Part shown: positions 1-6,847 of the stretch, piece by piece
How the letters are laid out: each line of letters starts with the position of its first letter
How positions within the stretch are numbered: position 1 is the first letter of the stretch
Assembly: GCF_000745955.1 (NCBI RefSeq)
Contig: NZ_JQKH01000018.1
Location: forward strand, 1 to 35,618
Length of the DNA stretch: 35,618 bases
Direction of reading: 5' to 3'
Origin: Alysiella crassa DSM 2578
GTDB taxonomy: Bacteria; Pseudomonadota; Gammaproteobacteria; Burkholderiales; Neisseriaceae
The notes under the pieces: model-generated
What the model was told of the DNA's origin: nothing
Databases searched by the model: none
Seen by the model: only the letters and a program-made list of their open reading frames with translations
Position numbers and translations under genes: made by a program

Positions 1-327
1 GGATAAATACCGTCAGCGCTGGCAAATTGAAATGCTGTTTAGCTGCCTGAAAAAACGCGGTTTTGACTTGGAAGCCACGCACATGACTGACCCTGTTAAA
101 ATGGAAAAGTTGTTTGCGATTCTGGCAGTTACATTGGCTTGGGCTTATGTTATCGGGCGTTGGCAACATGCACTGAATCCGATTAAACCTAAATCTCATG
201 AACGTTTATCGCAAGGTATTTTTCGTGTTGGTTTAGAGCAGCTTGCCAAAGCTGCCATGTTGATGATGGCAACTTTGGACTATTTTTCAAACCCAAAACA
301 GGTCGTCCGATTTTTTGTCGTGTACTG
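1..327 (+). mobile_element. IS4-type insertion sequence, right part
   Basis: This stretch carries the transposase C-terminus and ends ...TTTTTTGTCGTGTACTG. The reverse complement, CAGTACACGACAAAA, recurs as the end of the IS copy at the other window edge and, nearly unchanged, at both ends of the small element at 25291-25411, so it is probably the terminal inverted repeat. A DUS (AAAGGCAGCCTGAAA) follows directly. Because both IS copies have this DUS next to them, the exact boundary (327 or beyond the DUS) is uncertain. Confidence 0.75.
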
Positions 328-328
328 A
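2..328 (+). CDS. IS4-type DDE transposase, C-terminal part (cut by window start)
   Basis: The reading frame is open from base 2 and ends at TGA 326-328, giving the last 108 residues of a transposase. It begins DKYRQRWQIEMLFSCLKKRG, which fits the Y-x2-R-x3-E-x6-K signature around the catalytic Glu of IS4-family DDE transposases. A hydrophobic helix (about residues 40-55) and a short C-terminal tail follow. The stop codon overlaps the probable end of the element: the IS-like terminus TGTACTG ends at 327. The N-terminal two thirds and left end lie outside the window. The last 140 bases are identical to the reverse complement of 35479-35618. The family assignment rests on the signature alone; the exact IS name is not known. 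Confidence 0.8.
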   Translation, partial: DKYRQRWQIEMLFSCLKKRGFDLEATHMTDPVKMEKLFAILAVTLAWAYVIGRWQHALNPIKPKSHERLSQGIFRVGLEQLAKAAMLMMATLDYFSNPKQVVRFFVVY

Positions 329-395
329 AAGGCAGCCTGAAACCATGACCGCCGCCAAATTTAACAAAAAAATAAACCAAAAAGGAACACAAATC

Positions 396-1160
396 ATGAA
401 TTTTATTCACAAAATGATTTTGAGCGTGGTGGCGTTGAGCGCTTCAGGCAGCCTGTGGGCGGCGAATGAGATGGCAAGCATACAAGGTGGCGAGTACCGC
501 CCCTTATATTTAAAGAAAAATATGCCCAAAACCCCCGTCAAATCATTCAAAATTGACAAATACCCGATTACCAATGCCGAATTTTTGGAGTTTGTACGCA
601 AAAATCCGCAATGGCAACGAGGTACAGTGAGCAATCGTCAATCTGATGCGAATTATTTGAAACATTGGGAACAAAATGGCAGCAATAGTTTCGCGCCCAA
701 AGCTGCCCAATTGAAACATCCCGTTACCTATGTGTCATGGTTTGCCGCCAATGCTTATTGTCGGGCGCAAGGTAAGCGTTTACCGACCATTGATGAATGG
801 GAATTCACAGGTTTGGCTTCTGAAAAAGCGAAAGATGGAAGTAGCGAGCCCAATTACAGTCGCGTGATTTTGGATTGGTATGCGGAAGGCGGTAAACGCG
901 GTTTGCGTAATGTGGGCGCGGGTAAGCCAAATTTTTACGGCGTACACGATATGCATGGCTTGATTTGGGAGTGGACGGAAGATTTTAACAGCAGCTTGCT
1001 CAACGCAGGCACGGCAAACAGCAGTTTGTTTTGCGGTGGCGGTACGGCAAACAGCACCGACCCCAGCGATTACGCCGCGTTTATGCGCTACGGCATGCGC
1101 ACCAGCGTGCAGGCAAATTATACGGTGAAAAATATGGGTTTTCGTTGCGCCAGTTATTGA
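396..1160 (+). CDS. Secreted formylglycine-generating-enzyme (SUMF1/FGE-sulfatase) family protein
   Basis: 254 aa from ATG 396, which has AAAGGAAC upstream; the frame stays open to 315 but that start has no ribosome-binding site. Residues 1-22 look like a Sec signal peptide (cleavage near LWA-AN). The rest is an FGE-sulfatase fold: FKIDKYPITNAEF (51-63), HPVTYVSWFAANAYC (108-122), KRLPTIDEWEF (127-137), GVHDMHGLIWEWTEDF (182-197) and the closing GFRCA (248-252). In formylglycine-generating enzymes a pair of cysteines forms the active site. Here only Cys213 lies in the corresponding region, so true sulfatase-activating activity is doubtful; other members are non-haem iron or structural proteins. 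No sulfatase gene is nearby. It sits alone between an IS end and tRNA-Thr. Confidence 0.8.
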   Translation: MNFIHKMILSVVALSASGSLWAANEMASIQGGEYRPLYLKKNMPKTPVKSFKIDKYPITNAEFLEFVRKNPQWQRGTVSNRQSDANYLKHWEQNGSNSFAPKAAQLKHPVTYVSWFAANAYCRAQGKRLPTIDEWEFTGLASEKAKDGSSEPNYSRVILDWYAEGGKRGLRNVGAGKPNFYGVHDMHGLIWEWTEDFNSSLLNAGTANSSLFCGGGTANSTDPSDYAAFMRYGMRTSVQANYTVKNMGFRCASY

Positions 1161-1192
1161 TTGATGTTTGTTTTCAGGCAGCCTGAAAATAT

Positions 1193-1226
1193 ACAAAAAT
1201 CCCAGCTTAAAAAAGCTGGGATTTTT
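1193..1226. terminator. Bidirectional intrinsic terminator
   Basis: A stem AAAATCCCAGCTT / AAGCTGGGATTTT with an A-rich loop is flanked by A-rich sequence on the left and T-rich on the right. It lies between the convergent FGE-like gene (plus) and tRNA-Thr (minus) and suits both. Confidence 0.8.
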
Positions 1227-1230
1227 AATT

Positions 1231-1306
1231 TGGTGCCGGCGGCAGGAATCGAACTCGCGACCCCCTGATTACAAGTCAGGTGCTCTACCAACTGAGCTAC
1301 ACCGGC
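1231..1306 (-). tRNA. tRNA-Thr (anticodon TGT)
   Basis: On the minus strand this is a 76-nt cloverleaf with the 3' CCA encoded (TGG at 1231-1233). The acceptor stem is GCCGGTG/CGCCGGC with one T-G wobble, the D-arm is AGCTCAGTTGGTAGAGC, the anticodon stem-loop is CTGACTTGTAATCAG with anticodon TGT, and the T-arm contains GTTCGATTC. A bidirectional terminator follows. Confidence 0.95.
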
Positions 1307-1413
1307 TGAAGAAGCTGCTATTATGCCCATTTGCCCGAATTTTGGCAAGGATTATTTATGGGTAAATGGGCATTTTTTTGTTTTCTCTAAAAATATTATT
1401 TATTTGAATATAA

Positions 1414-1574
1414 GAACCTGTGTTCATAATCTTAATAGCTTGCTTTTATCGCCACTTCATGCGCCTACTGCGTTGGTTTTTCATGCCAATATTTCAATAT
1501 TGGCACAAAAAACCGCCTTGTATTCGCAAGAATTGTCAATAAAATCAAGCCATCAATCTTACGAACACAGGTTC
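1414..1574. mobile_element. MITE-like element with 12-bp terminal inverted repeats
   Basis: GAACCTGTGTTC (1414-1425) and its exact reverse complement GAACACAGGTTC (1563-1574) bound 161 bp. Both ends are flanked by TAA in direct orientation (1411-1413 and 1575-1577), which looks like a 3-bp target duplication as made by some IS5-family elements. The interior has no credible ORF but holds a near-perfect hairpin, TGCCAATATTTCAATATTGGC, around 1483-1504. It occupies most of the gap between tRNA-Thr and lolD. Confidence 0.65.
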
Positions 1575-1587
1575 TAAATACGCGTTT

Positions 1588-2274
1588 TCAGGCTGCCTGA
1601 AAGGGGCGCAAACCACCATCATTCATCGTCAAAACGCGTTCAAAACGCATCGCCAATTCATCGTCATGGGTAACCACCACCAAAGCGGTACCCAATTCGT
1701 TTTTCAGCTCCAACATCATGTCCAAAATATTCAACGCGTTTTTGCGGTCAAGATTGCCCGTTGGTTCATCGGCGAGTATGCACGCGGGTTTTTTCACCAA
1801 AGCGCGGGCAATGGCGGCGCGTTGGCGTTCCCCACCCGATAATTCGGTGGGGCGGTGCAGCAAGCGTTGTTTCAGCCCCACGCGTTCCAGCATGGCGGCG
1901 GCTTGTGCTTCGGCTTCGGCTTTGGACATTTTGCCGATGAGTAGGGGCATCATCACGTTTTCCAATGCGCTGAATTCGGCAAGCAAATGGTGAAATTGGT
2001 ACACAAAACCAAGATGTTGATTGCGTAATTGTCCCAGTTGTGCTTGGTTCAGGCTGCCTAAATTTTGCCCCATCAGTTCTACTTTGCCCGATGTGGGTTT
2101 ATCTAAGCCGCCCAAAATGTGCAGCAGCGTGGATTTGCCGCTGCCCGATGCGCCGATAATGCTGACACTTTCGCCAGCGTGTACGTCAATATTTAAATCG
2201 CGCAACACTTCTACGCTCAATGTACCGTCTTGGTAGGTTTTGCTAACTTGTTGGCAGGAAATGATTTTATTCAT
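1588..2274 (-). CDS. lolD: Lipoprotein-releasing ABC transporter ATP-binding protein LolD
   Basis: 228 aa from ATG 2274, which overlaps the end of lolC by 8 bp. The start 12 codons upstream is less likely because [14 protein letters not shown] matches where LolD proteins begin. All ABC ATPase motifs are visible: Walker [10 protein letters not shown] (41-49), signature LSGGERQR (145-152), Walker B CILADEP (165-171) with TGNLD following, and switch His203 in VVTHDD. It powers release of outer-membrane lipoproteins from the inner membrane to LolA. The last residues, FQAA plus the TGA stop, are encoded by a complete DUS (1587-1601), so the uptake sequence forms the end of the gene. Confidence 0.93.
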   Translation of the reverse strand: MNKIISCQQVSKTYQDGTLSVEVLRDLNIDVHAGESVSIIGASGSGKSTLLHILGGLDKPTSGKVELMGQNLGSLNQAQLGQLRNQHLGFVYQFHHLLAEFSALENVMMPLLIGKMSKAEAEAQAAAMLERVGLKQRLLHRPTELSGGERQRAAIARALVKKPACILADEPTGNLDRKNALNILDMMLELKNELGTALVVVTHDDELAMRFERVLTMNDGGLRPFQAA

Positions 2275-3514
2275 AACGTAAGGCTTCCGCAGGTTGGGTT
2301 TTGGCAGCACTTAAGCTGGGGTAAATGGTGGCTAAAAAGGACAAAATCAGCGAAATCACCGCCACGCTAATCACATCGGCAGCCTGAATGTCGCTAGGTA
2401 AATAATTGATAAAATAAACTTTTGCGGATACAAGTTGTACGCCAAACATTTGTTCCACAAACGCCACAATCACGCCAATTTTCCACGCCAACAGTAAACC
2501 GAAAATCACGCCAAAAAATGTACCCAACACGCCCGCCACCATGCCTTGCACAATAAAAATATTCATCACGCCACGCGGCGACATGCCCAAAGTGCGCAAA
2601 ATGGCGATGTCAGATTGTTTTTCCGTTACTGCCATCACCAGCGATGACACCAAATTGAACACGGCAACAATAATAATGCAGGTCAATAAGAGCGTGAGCA
2701 AGCGTTTTTCCATTTCTACAGCATTGAAATAGCTGCGATTATTGTCTGTCCAATTGCGCACCCACAGTTTTTCCAATTGGCTGTCGGGAATGAGTTTTTG
2801 CATGACGGCTGGGGCGTTTTGTGGGTCTTGCAATTTGAGTCGCAATGCCACGCCTTCGTTGCCCAAACGGTATAATTTTTGCGCGTCTTCCAAATGGGTG
2901 ATGGCAAGGGCATTATCGGCTTCGTCCACGCCCGTTTTGATGATGCCGACCACATTAAATTGTTTCAAACGCGGCACGACACCAGCAGGGGTAACATTGC
3001 CTTCGGGCGTGATGACGGTGATTTTGCCGCCCATTTCCGCGCCAATGTTTTCCGCCAAACCTTCGCCCAGCACAATGCCAAATTCATCGGCTTTCAAATC
3101 GTTCAGGCTGCCTGCAAGCATATCTTTTGCATAATCAATCACTTGATTTTCCTGTTCGGGTAATACGCCGCGCAATTGTGCGCCACGCACTTCGCCCGAA
3201 CTCGCCAGCAAAGCCTGTCCCGCCACATACGGCGCAGTGGCGGCAACACCGTTTTGATTGGCAACGAGTTTTTGTAAATCGCGCCATGTTTCATGTTCAT
3301 CGGCTTGAATATAGCCCATTTCGGCGTGGGGAGCGACATTGAGCAGTTGTCCGCGAATTTCTTTTTGGAAACCGTTGACCACCGACAAGACCAGTATCAG
3401 CACCACCACGCCCAGCGTGATACCAACCATTGAAATCATGGAAATAAACGACATAAAGCCGCTCCGTTTTTTGGCGCGTAGATAGCGCAAGCCAATCCAA
3501 GTTTCTAAATTCAT
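2267..3514 (-). CDS. lolC: Lipoprotein-releasing ABC transporter permease (LolC/LolE family, probably LolF-like)
   Basis: 415 aa. The N-terminus ([20 protein letters not shown]) is typical of LolC/E, followed by TM1 (about 25-47), a periplasmic MacB-like domain (about 50-270) and three C-terminal FtsX-type TM segments (about 275-300, 325-350, 380-400). The stretch [18 protein letters not shown] corresponds to the LolC hook loop that recruits LolA. Only one permease gene lies next to lolD, whereas enterobacteria have lolC and lolE; several beta- and gamma-proteobacteria use one hybrid permease (LolF) as a homodimer, which is my preferred reading. A second permease elsewhere cannot be excluded. 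The gene overlaps lolD, forming an operon. Confidence 0.9.
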   Translation of the reverse strand: MNLETWIGLRYLRAKKRSGFMSFISMISMVGITLGVVVLILVLSVVNGFQKEIRGQLLNVAPHAEMGYIQADEHETWRDLQKLVANQNGVAATAPYVAGQALLASSGEVRGAQLRGVLPEQENQVIDYAKDMLAGSLNDLKADEFGIVLGEGLAENIGAEMGGKITVITPEGNVTPAGVVPRLKQFNVVGIIKTGVDEADNALAITHLEDAQKLYRLGNEGVALRLKLQDPQNAPAVMQKLIPDSQLEKLWVRNWTDNNRSYFNAVEMEKRLLTLLLTCIIIVAVFNLVSSLVMAVTEKQSDIAILRTLGMSPRGVMNIFIVQGMVAGVLGTFFGVIFGLLLAWKIGVIVAFVEQMFGVQLVSAKVYFINYLPSDIQAADVISVAVISLILSFLATIYPSLSAAKTQPAEALRYE

Positions 3515-3630
3515 TTTGATTTTTTTGTGAGAACGGTAAAGGGGGGGATTGTATCAATGTTTCAGGCTGCCTGAAAGATTGGGGGAGATTAAATTATGTG
3601 AATTTTGGCGATAATTGCGTATTGGAATGA

Positions 3631-3657
3631 AAAAAAGGCGGATAAGATTATCCGCCT
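3631..3657 (-). terminator. Intrinsic terminator downstream of the LprI-like lipoprotein gene
   Basis: Read on the minus strand, a perfect 10-bp stem AGGCGGATAA/TTATCCGCCT with a 2-nt loop (3636-3657) is followed by a run of T (3631-3635). It lies between the lipoprotein gene and lolC, both minus strand, and separates the two transcription units. Confidence 0.8.
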
Positions 3658-3674
3658 ATTTGGGTAAACAAGTT

Positions 3675-3810
3675 TTCAGGCTGCCTTTATTGATTGTGCA
3701 ATAAAATTCATGGGGGCGTATGACGCACCGAAATTCCGCATTATTGGAATCATTTGGTGCGTGGTACGCACCCTACATTTTAGGTCAGTCAAATGAAAAG
3801 GCAGCCTGAA
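3675..3810. repeat. DUS-bracketed hairpin element, copy 1 (decayed left arm)
   Basis: It starts with TTCAGGCTGCCT (3675-3686) and ends with the inverted AGGCAGCCTGAA (3799-3810). The core GGGGGCGTATGACGCACC ... GGTGCGTGGTACGCACCCTACA forms a long imperfect hairpin. The left arm has lost the TGTAGGG start seen in the other copies. It is intergenic and non-coding. Confidence 0.75.
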
Positions 3811-3836
3811 AATCAATTTATATCATTAAATCAAGA

Positions 3837-5174
3837 TTATGGAATGCTGTAGCCTTCCAAATTTTTCACGCGTTCTTTGGTCATGCGCGTATCGCATTGC
3901 ATATACAATTTGTTGGCTTCTGCTTCGCTGCCCGCGCCAGCCGCCGCTTGACGGCAACGCTGATTGCGTTGTTTTTCCCAAGATTTTTGCTCTTCCACCA
4001 GCTCTTTTTGGATTTCAGGGCTGATTTTTTTCCAAGAAGATTTGATTTCTTGGTCGGCATTGCGATGGGCTTTGCGTACGCTTTCCAATTCATCATCGTC
4101 TTGCGTGTTGGCAGACGGTGTGCGATTGGGCGTGAGTGGTGGCTGTTGTGCTTTGGTGAAATCGCGTTGAATTTCAGGCTGCTTGGGTGTGGTGTCTTTT
4201 TTCGCTTCGGTGGCGGCGCGGAGTTTGGCGGCTTCGGCGGCTTCACGAGCGGCTTTGGCTTTGGCGGCTTTTTCTGCTGCTTTTTCGGCGGCTAATTTGG
4301 CTTTGGCTTCGGCGATTTTGGCTTCACGCAAGGCTTTTTGTTCTGGTGATTCAACGGGTTTCGGTGGTGTAGCGGGCGGCGTTACACGTGTGATTTCGCT
4401 TGGTTTGGGTGTTACCACAGGTGGTTTAGGCTGTTGTGCGACTTCGGTTTTGGGTTTATTTTCTGTTTCGTTTTCGGTGTTTGTGTTTTCTTGTTCTGTT
4501 GGTTTGTTGGCTTGAGTGGATTCTGTGCTTGGGGCGGTCGGGATTTTGCCGCCATTCATTTGCACTGCTTGCAATGCCATGTCGCGTGTCATGCTTCTGC
4601 CTTCAATGGTTACATTTTCTTTGACACCATAGGGCAGTAGGGCACTGGTTAAAGCGGTGGCAGCGGTTTGGAATGCGTCATCGGTTTGGGTAACGCTGAT
4701 GGGGTCGCCTTTGACGGTAAAATTAATGGGCAAGGTTAAGGTACTGCCGTTGAATTGGAAATTTGCGCTGCCCATGCGTTCTTCAATAATCGTGTCGTAT
4801 TGTGAAATGCCCACCAAAGGCGCGTTGGTGCTGGCGACTTTTTGCACATTTTGTGGAATGACAATGCTTAATTTGCTGCGACATTGACCGTCTTTGTCTT
4901 GCGTGCCGTTGATGGTTACTTTTAATTGGTCGGCGGCGGCGGTGATTTTGTCGGCATCAACAAATTGATTGGTGTCATTTTGAATGAATTTGTTGGTTTC
5001 AGATTGGATAGCCGCTTTCAAATCGGTGTGTAGTTGCGTGGCTAAAGATGGGTGGCGGCAGCCTGAAGCGGTGGCGGCGGCGGGTTTTTTTTCGGTTTTT
5101 TGCTCTTCTTTGGGCGAGCAAGCCACAGCAACCAAAACGCTGATGAAACTTAAGGCAAAATGTTTTTTATTCAT
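3837..5174 (-). CDS. Lipoprotein with alanine/lysine-rich linker and C-terminal LprI-like domain
   Basis: 445 aa. A lipoprotein signal ends at Cys19 (LVAVAC). Residues about 38-205 form a globular domain I do not recognise, with a cysteine near each end of its first part (GCRHPS, GQCRSK). Residues about 210-355 are low complexity: Pro/Thr/Glu-rich, then an Ala/Lys/Glu stretch (AEKAAEKAAKAKAAREAAEA) likely to be helical or coiled coil. The last 85 residues match the layout of the LprI/DUF1311 family: WKKISPEIQKELVEEQKSW, then RQRCR-type and QCDTRMTKERVKNLE segments with the paired cysteines. LprI proteins include lysozyme inhibitors, so a role in envelope defence against lysozyme is possible but inferred. 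It is a single-gene unit with its own terminator. Confidence 0.75.
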   Translation of the reverse strand: MNKKHFALSFISVLVAVACSPKEEQKTEKKPAAATASGCRHPSLATQLHTDLKAAIQSETNKFIQNDTNQFVDADKITAAADQLKVTINGTQDKDGQCRSKLSIVIPQNVQKVASTNAPLVGISQYDTIIEERMGSANFQFNGSTLTLPINFTVKGDPISVTQTDDAFQTAATALTSALLPYGVKENVTIEGRSMTRDMALQAVQMNGGKIPTAPSTESTQANKPTEQENTNTENETENKPKTEVAQQPKPPVVTPKPSEITRVTPPATPPKPVESPEQKALREAKIAEAKAKLAAEKAAEKAAKAKAAREAAEAAKLRAATEAKKDTTPKQPEIQRDFTKAQQPPLTPNRTPSANTQDDDELESVRKAHRNADQEIKSSWKKISPEIQKELVEEQKSWEKQRNQRCRQAAAGAGSEAEANKLYMQCDTRMTKERVKNLEGYSIP

Positions 5175-5228
5175 GGAGAACTGTCCTAATTTTAGTCAAA
5201 AATGAATGCGGCTATCATAACAAAAAAA

Positions 5229-5257
5229 TCGCCGATGTGTGGTGTTTTTCATCGGCG
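5229..5257. terminator. Stem-loop upstream of the lipoprotein gene
   Basis: TCGCCGATG and CATCGGCGA form a 9-bp stem with a T-rich loop, between the gltS terminator and the start of the LprI-like lipoprotein gene. It could be a second terminator for gltS or a leader hairpin; no strong U-tract is seen on the minus strand. Confidence 0.4.
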
Positions 5258-5300
5258 AATGTGTTTTCAGTATGTTTGATGTAGAGAATTGTGTACATAA

Positions 5301-5329
5301 AGGCAGCCTGAATTTCTTTCAGGCTGCCT
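5301..5329 (-). terminator. Inverted DUS pair acting as gltS terminator
   Basis: AGGCAGCCTGAA (5301-5312) and TTCAGGCTGCCT (5318-5329) form a 12-bp stem with a 5-nt loop just past the gltS stop. On the minus strand it is followed by TTTATG. Neisserial genomes often use paired DUS as terminators. Confidence 0.75.
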
Positions 5330-5338
5330 GAATGGAAA

Positions 5339-6568
5339 TTATAAAGCAGTACCAAACCAAGCCATCATACGGTCTAGGATTGCCATGTTTACCAAATCAA
5401 TAAAGAACGCACCCACCAATGGCACAATCAAAAAGGCTTTGTGTGATGAACCAAATGTGTTGGTGATGGATTGCATATTGGCAACGGCGGTTGGGGTAGC
5501 ACCCAAGCCAAAGCCGCAATGTCCTGCTGCCAGTACTGCGGCGTCATAGTCATTGCCCATGAATCGTGCGGTAACCCAGTAGGCATAGAAAATCATCACA
5601 ACAGTTTGTACAGCTAAAATCGCCAGCATTGGACCTGCCATGTCTGCCAATTGCCATAATTTCATGCTCATCAGTGCCATCGCCAAAAACAGGCTCAAAG
5701 ACGCATTGCCAAACACGTCAATTGCACGGTCAAACATATCAAATTTGAATACAGTCGTCAGCACATTACGCAACACCACGCCAAAACCCAATGCCCACAC
5801 AAATTGCGGCAATTTGAAATCAGGGAATGTTTTGATCATGATAGACGAGAACGCCAAACACGCCGCAAACATCGCCATCGTTTCAATTGCAGAAGTGGCG
5901 GTAATCAAGCGTTGATGACCTGCACTTTCAAAAGTTTGGTTGTCGTAGCTGCCTTTGCTGTCTACTTCAACGGTTTGTTCAACGGGTTTGCGCCCCATTT
6001 TGTTCACCAAACGGCGCGCCACAGGTCCCCCAATCAAACCACCCGATACTAAACCATAAGTCGCCGCAATCATGGCGATGTCGGTGGCATTGGCAATGCC
6101 GTAGCGTTCCGTCAAAATTTTGCCGTAGGCTGCGCCTGTGCCGTGTCCGCCCGTGAGTGTGATGGAGCCCGTGATTAAGCCAAACAAGGGGTTTTGCCCC
6201 ATTGCGCTTGCCATGCCGACACCTACAAGGTTTTGAATGACAATGAACACGCTCACAATTACCAAAAAAATCACCAATGGCATGCCGCCTTGTTTCAAAC
6301 GCGAAAAATCAGCCGACAAACCAATAGACGCAAAGAAAATCAACATAAACGCGTCTTGCAAAGGTTTTTCAATGGCAAATGAATGCCCTGTGGTGCTGTA
6401 AACAATAGACAAAATAAACGCTGCCAATAAACCCCCTGCCACAGGCTCGGGAATATTGAAATTTTGGAAAAATTTGATTCGTTGAACCAGCAAACGCCCA
6501 ATCAGCAACACGATGGTTGCGGCGATTAGGGTGTAGTAGCCGTTTAGGGCAATAATTTCGGGTTTCAT
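5339..6568 (-). CDS. gltS: Sodium/glutamate symporter GltS
   Basis: 409 aa from ATG 6568, which has AAGGA 8 bases upstream; an upstream in-frame ATG (6619) would add 17 residues with no membrane or family likeness. The protein is hydrophobic throughout, with about ten or more predicted membrane segments. Glycine-rich stretches typical of the family are visible, such as ITLTGGHGTGAAYG and AAGHCGFGLGATPTAVANM; these re-entrant loops bind Na+ and substrate. Length agrees with E. coli GltS (401 aa). It imports glutamate with Na+ across the inner membrane. It is monocistronic and divergent from the transglutaminase gene. Confidence 0.93.
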   Translation of the reverse strand: MKPEIIALNGYYTLIAATIVLLIGRLLVQRIKFFQNFNIPEPVAGGLLAAFILSIVYSTTGHSFAIEKPLQDAFMLIFFASIGLSADFSRLKQGGMPLVIFLVIVSVFIVIQNLVGVGMASAMGQNPLFGLITGSITLTGGHGTGAAYGKILTERYGIANATDIAMIAATYGLVSGGLIGGPVARRLVNKMGRKPVEQTVEVDSKGSYDNQTFESAGHQRLITATSAIETMAMFAACLAFSSIMIKTFPDFKLPQFVWALGFGVVLRNVLTTVFKFDMFDRAIDVFGNASLSLFLAMALMSMKLWQLADMAGPMLAILAVQTVVMIFYAYWVTARFMGNDYDAAVLAAGHCGFGLGATPTAVANMQSITNTFGSSHKAFLIVPLVGAFFIDLVNMAILDRMMAWFGTAL

Positions 6569-6805
6569 GGTGAAATCCTTTGCGATGTGAATAGAAAACC
6601 GCAGCCGTACGCTTGTCAATCAATCATGCTTTCAGGCTGCCTGAAAGTGAACATAATAAAATATAGGTTAAGTTTTGTCAAAATCCTATCTATTTGGCAG
6701 ATTATGGGGTGATGATTGGTATTTTTGTAATTTAATTTCGTGTGGTGTGGGATTATTTGCTGAATAAGCTGTTCAGGCTGCCTGAAAATGCGTTGCGCAT
6801 AAAAA

Positions 6806-6814
6806 TGTTATAAT
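6806..6814 (+). promoter_or_regulatory. Extended -10 promoter of the transglutaminase gene
   Basis: TGTTATAAT gives a TGn extension directly before a perfect TATAAT (6809-6814), about 33 bases before the ATG at 6848. No good -35 lies 17 bases upstream, as expected for an extended -10 promoter. A complete DUS lies just upstream (6772-6786). Confidence 0.6.
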
Positions 6815-6847
6815 CTCTGTTCACGATTTATTTCATACACCATTCAT

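Noticed and set aside
1168-1577. ORFs across tRNA-Thr and the following intergenic DNA
   Set aside because: They read through the tRNA, the terminator and the MITE-like element and have no protein-like features.
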